A DNA stretch of 64,000 nt from Capsicum annuum (lineage: Eukaryota; Streptophyta; Magnoliopsida; Solanales; Solanaceae): NCBI RefSeq assembly GCF_002878395.1, contig NC_061122.1, forward strand, positions 82,555,455-82,619,454, in the 5' to 3' direction. The first letter of the stretch is position 1. Each line of letters starts with the position of its first letter. Under the pieces are notes generated by a model. The model saw only the letters and a program-made list of their open reading frames with translations, did no database searches and was not told where the DNA came from. The position numbers were made by a program, and so were the translations under genes. Of the stretch, positions 55,584 through 64,000 are shown piece by piece.

Positions 55584-56335
55584 ACAACAACAACAACATA
55601 CCCGGTGTATTCCCACTTAGTGGGGTCTGGGGAGGGTAGAGTGTTCGCAGACTATACCACTACCTCAGAAGAAGTAGAGAGGCTGTTTCTGATAGACCCC
55701 CGGCTTAGAATCATTAACAGTATAGCAACAAAACATAAATGCATATAAACTTATACAGGCAAAGTAAACTACCGCTAGCCACAAGATAGTACTAGTGCCA
55801 CAAGATACTACTTATCCGAAACCATAGACAACACACAACCCACAAACAAGAAACTTCAGACACAAATAAGGAAGGCCTCCTACTGCGACCGATACCCTCT
55901 CACCCCCTAACCCTCTACCCTAATCCACATTCTCCACACCTTCCTATCAAGGGTTATGTCCTCTGTAAGCTGTAACTGCTCCATATCATGCTTAATCATC
56001 TCCCTCCAATATTTCTTCGGCCTACCTCTACCCCGCCTAAAATCATCCATAGCCAGTGTCTCACACCTCCGCACTGGAGCATTAGACCCCTTCCTCATCA
56101 CGCGCCCGAACCAACGTAACCTCACTTCTCGCATTTTGTCCTTCATCGAATCCACTCCCACCTTCTCTCGAATAATCTCATTCCTCACCCTATTCTTTGC
56201 TGGTATGACCACACATCCAACGCAACAACCTCATCTCCACCACCTTTAACTTTTGAATGTGGGAGTTCTTAACTGGCCAATACTCAGCTCCATACAACAT
56301 AGCCGTTCAGACTGCCACTCTATAGAACTTACCTC
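55584..56335 (-). pseudogene. 5'-truncated RTE-type LINE, copy 1
   Basis: Minus strand, with the 3' end at left marked by (CAA)4 (plus) and the conserved 3' UTR text (GGTCTATCAGAAACAGCC / CCTCCCCAGACCCCAC). The ORF piece 55,907-56,212 gives the last 100 residues of the LINE protein: [49 protein letters not shown] and endonuclease are absent through 5' truncation near 56,335. It lies inside intron 3 of the host gene, in antisense. Confidence 0.88.
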
Positions 56336-57459
56336 GCCCGCTTCCAAATTGTTTTTTAAGAATTTTTTTTTTTAAATTAAATTTCTTTTAAATTTTTTTT
56401 TACCTCAACCCCCATCCTAAAACCCACCCTTCCTCCCCCCTGACCCTTCCCTAAAAAATAAATTTTTATTTTAAGAAAACTGAAAGGGAAACAAGAAATT
56501 TCTACCACCATATTTTTTTACTGTTGACTGCCAGTGTTAATATTCAGTAAAATCTCAAGTCGAAATTAGTCGTTTCTATTTTGAGATTGGAGTAAAATTT
56601 GCATTTATATATAGTATTATCTTTTTCAGACTTTACTTTATAAAAATACGTTGAATATATTATTGTAGAATTCTAAAGATATTACTCATAATTAAAGGAT
56701 ATGACAGAAATACAAGGTAACAGCAAGTGAGAGTAGAAAGTTACGGTTTTGGTAAAAACTCGTCTCATGAGTAAGCAGCAATAACAGTTACAAACACCGA
56801 ATAAAAATAAGAAGCAATCCACATAAAAACACCAGAAAGTTAAAGCTCATTTTCTATAAAAAGGTAATTGTTTCTTCTTCCCCTTTATTCAAAGACCTAG
56901 ATCATAAGGTGAATTTTACCACCGAAATTTGAGGAAATTGAGCTTCATAATTTCTGTGTTTGCATGTTTTAAGTTTCATATATCAAGTGTTTGCTTCAGC
57001 TGTTTCAGTATTCACATGCTTTTTGCACTGAATTCTATGTACGCCTTGTATTTCGATTTGAGATTTTTTATTTTATTTTTTGTAAGAAATTGAGTTTCGG
57101 TGCTGAAATAGTTGAGATGTAATATTAGGAATTCGTTTACATCTTTGTCGAATTAATTGTATCTCATTTAGATTCATATGTTTTTGCATAAAGAAAATGA
57201 ATAAATCTCAAAACGAACAAAAAATCAGGATCTGAGGTATTGAGCTTCGTTATTTGTGTGTTTGCATGATTAATTATTTAAATTTTCATGTATCAAGTTG
57301 TTCGATTGAGCTCCGGTTGCTTTTTGCTGTGAATTCGGCTTGTATTTCGATTTGAGATTTTTATTTTTTTTCTAAAGCATTGAGTGTTTAGGTGCTGAAA
57401 AAGTTCAGATGTAACAGCGCCAACACGCTGAATTATTTTACGGCATTGTCTAATTAATT
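56336..57459. other. Intron 3 sequence, AT-rich, no gene
   Basis: Contains T- and C-rich low-complexity tracts (56,345-56,460) and a pair of similar stretches about 300 bp apart. Both have TTGAGCTTC.TAATTTCTGTGTTTGCATG-like text and TTCGATTTGAGATTTTTTATTTT (56,938-57,075 and 57,240-57,372). These form a degenerate direct repeat. No coding region is visible. Confidence 0.5.
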
Positions 57460-58528
57460 GTATTAAGGATGTGGATGACAAAGTTTTCGTGAAGGAGGGT
57501 CGTATTAGAAAGAGATAACAGTTTTACTTCCATAAGCTCCTGAACGAAGGAAGGGATACTAGCATTGTTTTGGGGGATTTTTAGCATTCCGAGAGGTTTT
57601 CGCGATTATGGTTATTGTAGGTGCACTAAGTTTGAGGAGGTTAAGGGGGCTATTGTAGGATGCGCAGAGGTAGAGCGATGGGGCCAGCCGACCAGATGAG
57701 ATTCCGGTGGATTTTTGGAAGTGTACAGGAGAGGCTAGTATGGAATGGTTGACTCGATTGTTTAACATAATTTTCAAGATGGCGAGGATGCCTGAAGCTT
57801 GAAGGTGGAGTACGATGATTCCGTTGTATAAGAATAAGGGTGACATTCAAGATTGCAACAATTATAGGGGTATCAAGTTGTTGAGTCACACTATAAAGGT
57901 TTGGGAGAGGGTGGTAGAGTTGAGGTTGTGGAGGATTGTTACTATTTCTGAAAATCAGTTTGAATTTATGTCAGGGCGCTCGACTACTGAAACTATCCAT
58001 CTCGTTAGGAGACTGGTGGAGCAGTATAGGGAAGGCCTATGATAAAGTTCCCAGGGCGCTTGGGTTAGGACTGGGGGAGGGGACTCGGAGCACTTTCCCG
58101 TCTTGATGGGGTTACACTAAGGATCCACGCTTAGCCCGTTTCTTTTTGCCTTAGTGATGGATGTTTTGATGCGACAAATTCAATGTGAGGTGCCTTACTA
58201 TTTGCTTTCAATGTGAGGTTACTGCTAGGTGGGGGTCGTATTCCAGATGTCCTATGGCTTACCTCTTATCTCATATTGCGCTTATTTACTTTATTTTCGT
58301 ATTACTCTGATTTCTATTTTATTATGTCTTATTCCTTTTATGTTATGCCATCCATCATGCTTCATGTTTCATTACGCTCCTGTTTACTATTCTCTATCTT
58401 GAGCCGGGGGTCTATTGGAAACAACCTCTCTACTTCTTTGGAGGTAGCGGTATGGACTGCGTACATTTTATCCTCCCCAGACCCCACTTTTGTGGGAATA
58501 TACTGTGTTTGTTATTGTTGTTGTATTT
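57460..58528 (+). pseudogene. 5'-truncated, internally deleted RTE-type LINE, copy 2
   Basis: Plus strand, starting in the inter-domain region (DDKVFVKEGRIRKR, 57,472 on). RT blocks follow with stops and shifts: HKLLNE, PLYKNKGDIQDCNNYRGIK and LLSHTIKVWERVVE (57,821-57,920), then [20 protein letters not shown] (57,972-58,030). A deletion after motif A joins GKAYDKVP-like sequence to the region before the ADD motif. The rest of RT and the C-terminal domain are gone, and the sequence passes into the 3' UTR (GGTAGCGGTATGGACTGCGT) with a TTG-repeat end at 58,510-58,523. Confidence 0.85.
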
Positions 58529-58555
58529 TTAAAAAAATTAAACTTTAAAGAAATA

Positions 58556-59245
58556 TTCTTACCCCACCCTCACTCCCTACCCACCCACCCAACTTTTCAA
58601 ACCCTACCTAAGTTTTCTCTCTCCCCGGCTCTCTCTCTACCCTAAATTTCCTTTTCCACATCGTCACTAGCACGCCGGAGGATCTAGCGTTTCAGCCTGC
58701 TAAACTCCGGTGACGACGTAAGGTGCAGCAACGCTCAGATCCGGTTAAAAAAATGGACTAGACGATGACCGGTGAACAGATTTCCGGCAACAACAGGATA
58801 CTCCGGCGGTATTTCTGGTGACACTCGGCGGCCTATTTTTCAGCAGCTCTATTTGGGCAACTCAGTTTCGACAGCAACTTTGCCGTAACCAGCAAACACA
58901 GTGTCGGGTGACATCTGAACCTATTTCTTTACCTACACTTTACAGTTTAGTTTCCTCGTATAGTTTAGTTTCCTTGTATTGTATTGTTTTATCTTTTAAT
59001 TTTTTTTTTTTTTTTGTTTTTCTGCTGCTGGCTTCTTGTGACTATCATTGTTGTGTGGGTCTAGCTAATTAGGCCGGATAGCATCTTTTTTTCTTGTACA
59101 TATCTGTTGTTCGCCTACTGTTTTTCATACTGTTGCTTTCTTTGTTTGTCAGTCAGTCTGTTAGTCTGTTTGGGGCTTTGTTACGATCATTGAGTAGTGG
59201 CTGTGAGGGTTGTTGATGAAGTAGGGTCATGATCGAGGGGATTGG
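58556..59245 (+). mobile_element. 5' UTR of RTE-type LINE, copy 3
   Basis: A C-rich start (CCCACCCTCACTCCC, CTCTCTCTCC) is followed by CCGG-rich sequence (CTCCGGTGACGACG, TTTCCGGCAACAACAGG), unlike the AT-rich surroundings and typical of the GC-richer leader of plant RTE LINEs. The exact 5' end is uncertain by about 100 bp. Confidence 0.55.
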
Positions 59246-62120
59246 GTGTGGGGGGAAGTTTTGGGAGGGGGGGTAGAGGGGGGAGTAGGGGTGGGTGTGG
59301 GGTCTAGGATAGGTGGTCAGGATGGTCCCGGGAGGGGTGAAAAAAGTAGGCGAGAGGCGAGAGAAGATAGGTTAAGGGTAGGGTCTTGGAACATAGGGAC
59401 CCTTCAGGGTAAGTCTGTAGAGTTGGTGAAGATCCTTAAGAAGAGGAGGATTAATATTGCATGCGTTCAGGAGACTAAGTGGGTAGGTTCTAAGGCTAGA
59501 GATGTGGATGAGTACAAGTTGTGGTACTCTGGCAGTGAGAGGCATCGTAATAGAGTGGGCATCTTAGTGGATGAGGAGCTAAGAGGGCAGGTGGTGGAGG
59601 TTAAAAGGGTCTGTGATAGGTTGATGACGATTAAATTGGTCATTGGGGGGTTTACGCTGCATGTGTGTAGTGCTTATGCGCCGTAGGTGGGCCTGGAAGA
59701 GGAGGTGAAAGCGAGTTTTTGGGAGGCTTTGGACGAGGTGGTGAGAAGCGTGTCTAGCTCGGAGAAGATTGTCATAGTGGGGGACTTCAATGGGCACATT
59801 GGTATTGTCCCGGGAGGTTATGAGGATGTGCATGGAGGGTTTGGTTTCGGCGACAGAAATGGTGAAGGGGTTGCTCTGTTGGATTTTGCGAAGGCATTTG
59901 GGCTAGTGGTTGTGAATTCGAGCTTTCCAAAGAAGGAGGAGCACCTGATTACCTTTCGAAGCGCATCAGCCAAGACTTAAATTGACTTTCTGCTGCTTCG
60001 GAAGGGGGATAGGGTGCTTTGTAAGGATTGTAAAGTTATCCCGAGTGAGCATCTTTCGACTCAGCACAGGCTTCTGGTTATGGACTTGTTTATCAAGAGG
60101 AGCAAGAAGAGTAGGGCCGGAGTGGGTCACCCCAGAATTAAGTGGGGTGGCTTGACGCCAATTAGTGCGCTAGAGATAGAGGAGAAGGTAGCGGGAATGA
60201 GGGTGTGGGAGTGTAGGGGGGACGTGGATGTTATGTAGGACAAGGCAGCCAACTGCATCAGGGAGGTGGCTAAAGAGGTTTGGGGGTTTCAAGGGGTCCT
60301 GCCGATCGACATAAGGGTGATTGGTGGTGGAATGATGAAGTTAAGAAGAAAGTAGAGATTAAGAAGGGGGCGTATGTTAGGTTGATTGAAAGTAAGGATA
60401 AAGAGAAACGGGTGAATAGGGAGGTCTACAAAGTTGCTAGGAAAGAGGCTAAGTTAGCAGTTATGGCTGCTAAGATAGTAGCGTTTGAGAGCTTGTATGC
60501 TGGGTTAAAGGAGAAAGGGGGGAAAAAAAAGGTTGTATAGGCTTGCTAAGGCTAGAGAGAGGAAGGGTCGTGACCTCGATCAAGTGAAGTGCATTAAGGG
60601 GGAGGACGGTAGAGTTTTGGTGGAGGATGTTCACATTAAGAAGAGATGGCAGGAGTATTTTCATAGACTTTTAAACGAGGAGGGGGACAGGGGTATTGTG
60701 TTAGGGGAGTTGGAGCGCTCGGAGGAGAGTCGAGTTTTCTGTTATTGTAGACGTTTTAAAGTGGAGGAGGTCAGAGAGGCTGTTCGTAAGATGCGGAGGG
60801 GTAGAGCGACGGCGCCTGACGAGATTCCAGTGGATTTTTGGAAGTATGCTGGTGGGGCAGGCTTGAAATGGTTGACTGATTTGTTCAACGTCATTTTCAA
60901 GACTGCGAGGATGCCTGAGGCTTGGAGATGGAGTACGGTGATTCCGTTATATAAAAATAAGGGTGACGTTCAGAGTTGCAACAATTATAGGGGTATTAAA
61001 CTTTTGAGTCACACTATGAAGATTTGAGAGAGGGTGGTTGAACGGAGATTGAGAAAGGTTGTGTCCATTTCGGAGAATCAGTTTGGTTTTATGCCTGGTC
61101 GCTCGACGACAGAAGCAATCCACCTGGTGAGAAGATTGGTGGAGCAGTATAGGGAAATGAAGAGGGATTTACACATAGTGTTCATCGATCTAGAGAAAGG
61201 ATTTGCATTCGGGTGAGGACGGCGGGAGGTGACTCAGGGCATTTTCCAATCAAGACTGGTTTGCATCAGGGATCGACTCTTAGCCCATTCCTTTTTGCGT
61301 TGGTGTTGGACGTGCTGACACGGAGGAATCAAGGTGAGGTGTTGTGGTGTATGTTAGTTGCGGATGATGTAGTGCTGATTGACGAGATGCGGAGGGGTGT
61401 GAATGAAAAATTGGAGGTTTGGAGGCAAACCCTTGAATCTAAGGGTTTCAGGTTGAGTAGGTCCAAGACAGGGTAGTTGGAATACAAGTTTAGTGACTCG
61501 TGTATGGAGGACGGTGTGATGGTGAGGGTGGATTCTCAGGATGTTTGTAAGAAGGATAGTTTTAAGTATCTTGGATCTATGATTCAGGGGAATGGCGAGA
61601 TTGATGAGGATGTCTCTAAATGTATTGGAGCAGGCTGGATGAAATGGAGGCTCGCCTCGGGAGTGTTGTGTGATAAGAAGGTACCCCTTAAGCTTAAAGG
61701 CAAATTCTATAGAGACAGTCCGTCCGACCATATTGTATGAGCTGAGTGTTGGCCAGTTAAGAAATCACATATTCAAAGATTGAAGGTGACGGAAATGAGA
61801 ATGTTGCGCTGGATGTGTGGCCTTACTAGAGGGATAAAGTTATGAATGAGACTATCCGGAAGAAGGTGGAAGTGGCTTTGGTGGAGGATAAGATGAGAGA
61901 AGGAAGGTTGAGATGGTTTGGGCATGTGAGGAGGAGGGGCACGGATGCCCCAGTTCGGAGGTGCGAGAGGCTAGCTTTGTATGGCTTCAGGAGGAGCAGA
62001 GGTAGACCAAAGAAATACTGGAGGGACGTAATTAGGCAGGACATGGAGCTATTTCAGCTTACTGAGGACATGACCCTAGACAGGAAGGTGTGGAGGTAGT
62101 GGATTAGGGTAGAAGGCTAG
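59246..62120 (+). pseudogene. RTE-type LINE, copy 3, nearly full length: endonuclease and reverse transcriptase
   Basis: The frame opens at ATG 59,246. AP-like endonuclease motifs follow in order: RVGSWNIGTLQGK (59,378), IACVQETKW (59,456), VIVGDFNGHIG (59,774) and EHLSTQHRLLVMD (60,049). In-frame stops are at 59,684 (TAG), 59,978 (TAA), 60,236 (TAG) and 61,025 (TGA). Frameshifts lie near 60,282 and in the G/A run at 60,518-60,532. RT: PLYKNKGDVQSCNNYRG (60,947), [14 protein letters not shown] and FIDLEKG (motif A, about 61,181). About 150 bp after motif A are missing. Then [20 protein letters not shown] (61,261) and [10 protein letters not shown] (motif C, 61,354). The C-terminal part (61,842-62,099) has [20 protein letters not shown] and [11 protein letters not shown]. 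Inactive. Confidence 0.93.
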
Positions 62121-62497
62121 TGTGAGCGTGTGGATTGTGGCTAGAGGTGTTAGGAGAGTTTGGGTGTGATAGGTGTTTTAGGTCTGTGAATGTGTGTGAC
62201 TACTACATGGGTATCCGTTTTCCTTATTTTTTATTACATATTGTTCGTAGTTCTGTTATTTCCTTTTCTTGGATATCTAGTGTTATTATTTCTTACCTTT
62301 TATTTTGTTAGGCTACCCATCCATTTTTATATTTCATTATGACCTTGGTATATTATTCTATATCTTGAGCCAGGGGTCTATCGGAAACAACCTCTCTACT
62401 TCCTCGGAGGTAGCGGTATGAACTGCGTACATTTTACCCTCCCAGACCTCACTTTGTGGGAATACACTGGGACTATTTGTTGTTGTTGTTGTTGTAT
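62121..62497 (+). mobile_element. 3' UTR and TTG-repeat tail of RTE-type LINE, copy 3
   Basis: It contains GAGCCAGGGGTCTATCGGAAA and GGAGGTAGCGGTATGAACTG, then CCCTCCCAGACCTCAC. It ends in a (TTG)5-type repeat rather than poly(A), as in RTE elements. The same text ends copies 1 and 2. Confidence 0.85.
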
Positions 62498-64000
62498 GTT
62501 TTTATTGTTTCAAAAGGAAAGAAAACTTTCAACAAATATAGTTTCTTTTAATTTAGGTTTTAATAAATAAGCTAGTAATTTTAGTAAGTTTTTTAGTTAC
62601 ATATATTTTTTTTACTACCCTTTTAACTTTTAAATATTTTGAAATATAAAATAAGTAATTTATATTTTATTAATTTATTTTAAAGCATTTTTTTTTTTTA
62701 AAAAAAAGAAAACCTTATCCTAACTTCCCTATCCTAGCTGTCACGCACTATTTTTACCCATCCCCTCTAAGGGCTGTGTTTTTGGAAAAAATGGTTCTTT
62801 TTTTTTTAATTAAAGTGATGTTTTGAAAATGAGATTATTTATTTTATAGACTCGTCACTTGAAATTAAGTTTGGGTGTTCCAAGTCACCTTATTGAATCC
62901 TTAGTCAAAAGAAAATGACTCTTTACTATCGGTACGCGAACTAGAAATCTGTTTAAGGAATTCTATTAATCAAGGGGAAGGTGTGGGGCATCCCTTGAGT
63001 CTCGTAGTTTTAGCACGATCGCTTTAATGATTTATGTTTGGCTTAAATTAATCTTTTGGATAAGAAATATTTGTTAGCTTAGGAATTACTTATATCCCAC
63101 TTTTATTTATTTTGAATTTATTTAAAACTGTCTTATTATATAAAATGTGTGGCTTATCTGTAGCAGTACTTTTCAGTCTTACCACGATTATTACTTAAAT
63201 TTTCGGTTAAAAACAACCAAACTCGTTCTTGTTAGGTAAATGACTAAATTAGGAGCTTAGTAAATCTAAGGCCTAACACGCTATTATGTATTGATTAATA
63301 TCAAAGAAATTAATAAGTTAAAAACGTGAAATTAAACCAACAGCACTTGAACATCAAATGTTTTTCACTAAATAATTATCTAATACTCAATAGATCAAAC
63401 ACTTACAGTTTTACAAATTAATATTCGATAACAAATTATTATGTACTATAAATTATTTTACTCTTCTAATATCGAAACAAACAAACAAATAAATGAAAAT
63501 TCATACGTCAATCTAACAATAAAAGACATGAGTAATAATTATTCCCCCACCAAAAATAAGGAGTAAACTCATTAAAATAAGCATTAGATTGACTCTAGGC
63601 AAACAAAAACGGTACCTAACATTTTTTACTAATCAATATTAAAAATATTTTTGCACTAACTAATTACTTTGTGTTTGAATAGATTCTCCGATCTTCGTGA
63701 ACACCAAATTATTAGTAGTAGACTAAACTCAATATTTATGTCCATTTTTACAACAACGTTAACTCATTCCCATAACTCACTCTTTAAATTGCTTAAACTA
63801 AAACTAATGCTTAACAAATATAGTTTTGTTTCTGGAGTTCAACTAAGAAATAAAAAATTAAACTGTTAAATGAGAATAATATTGGCATATACTCGATAAT
63901 TTGCATGTCTAAATTATGACATATTACACCTAACTTACTCGAAATCTCATAGAATTAAAATATGAACTTAATTCATTTAATAAAGGGAAAAGGGTCAAAT
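62498..64000. other. Intron 3 (or downstream) AT-rich DNA with a conserved repeat block
   Basis: No ORF with a domain. The block 62,840-63,270 (ACTCGTCACTTGAAATTAAG, TGTTCCAAGTCACC, GGGGAAGGTGTGGGGCATCC, CTAGCACGATCGC-like text) resembles a dispersed plant repeat often found in the leader of large gypsy (Ogre/Tat) elements. That assignment is tentative. The remaining sequence is AT-rich with nothing recognised; no further host exon was found. Confidence 0.4.

Noticed and set aside
55306..55748. Proline-rich open frames around the C23 run
   Set aside because: Low-complexity C-rich DNA gives artificial polyproline; no gene context.
1..64000. CRISPR array, prokaryotic operon or endogenous pararetrovirus
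   Set aside because: No direct-repeat/spacer pattern, no ribosome-binding sites or operon layout, and no caulimovirus-type coat or movement protein motifs were seen; every RT found belongs to gypsy, copia or RTE elements.

Overview
The window is plant nuclear DNA, almost certainly from a member of the Solanaceae (nightshade family). The evidence is the co-occurrence of a TS/SolS-type SINE, RTE-type LINEs with a (TTG)n tail, Ty3/gypsy LTRs of Athila and Tekay/Del type, a Sirevirus-like 3' end, and a plant plastid-type membrane-protein gene. No genus can be fixed from the sequence alone. About 90% of the window is transposable-element DNA and only one host gene is visible.

Left half, 1-21.3 kb. 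A decayed copia (Sirevirus-like) derivative carries a plant-transposon-protein ORF (1-3.17 kb). It is followed by a Tekay-like LTR read on the minus strand (about 3.2-6.46 kb) that contains two minisatellites. Next is a truncated Athila-like element on the plus strand (6.46-21.25 kb) with RT, RNase H and integrase remnants, then a separate downstream ORF with its own TATA-like box and an apparent 5' UTR intron. That downstream ORF is split by a second Athila-like element on the minus strand (12,329-20,608) whose two LTRs are both present. In this second element, protease and RT are missing and an unrelated 0.6 kb segment lies in their place.

Middle, 21.3-44.4 kb. This is a Russian-doll nest. 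A minus-strand Tekay/Del-type element (21,479-38,056; 5-bp flanks ACTAA/ACTTA) sits inside an older LTR. Its 3' LTR is interrupted by a second, plus-strand Tekay/Del-type element (23,510-31,087; perfect TAATT target duplication) and by a Tourist-like MITE (31,454-32,655). The MITE contains a 100-N assembly gap flanked by an apparently false 204-bp duplication. The inner element is a deletion derivative in which gag is fused in frame to the integrase C-terminus. Further right are two LTR arms in inverted orientation (centre near 39.5 kb) and a composite LTR region rich in GACGGACCGTCA-like motifs (41.5-44.4 kb).

Right part, 44.4-64 kb. An unassigned AT-rich stretch is followed by a small copia element on the minus strand (45,893-49,833; perfect AAAAC target duplication) with decayed RT/RNase H. 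The host gene then starts at 50,781: three exons (50,781-51,143; 51,300-51,350; 54,587-54,720) encode a plastid-type transit region, a hydrophobic hairpin and a conserved amphipathic segment. The gene runs off the right edge. Its introns hold a foldback MITE, a SINE, a hAT-like fragment, a 23-C homopolymer and three RTE LINE copies.

I found no CRISPR, rRNA, tRNA or prokaryotic features. I did not find a convincing undescribed biological system. The most unusual things are the separately promoted, intron-containing 3' ORF of the outer Athila-like element, the gag-integrase fusion frame kept without a frameshift, the LTR minisatellites with codon-multiple periods, and the inverted LTR arms. Family names are from recognition of motifs and were not checked against a database.
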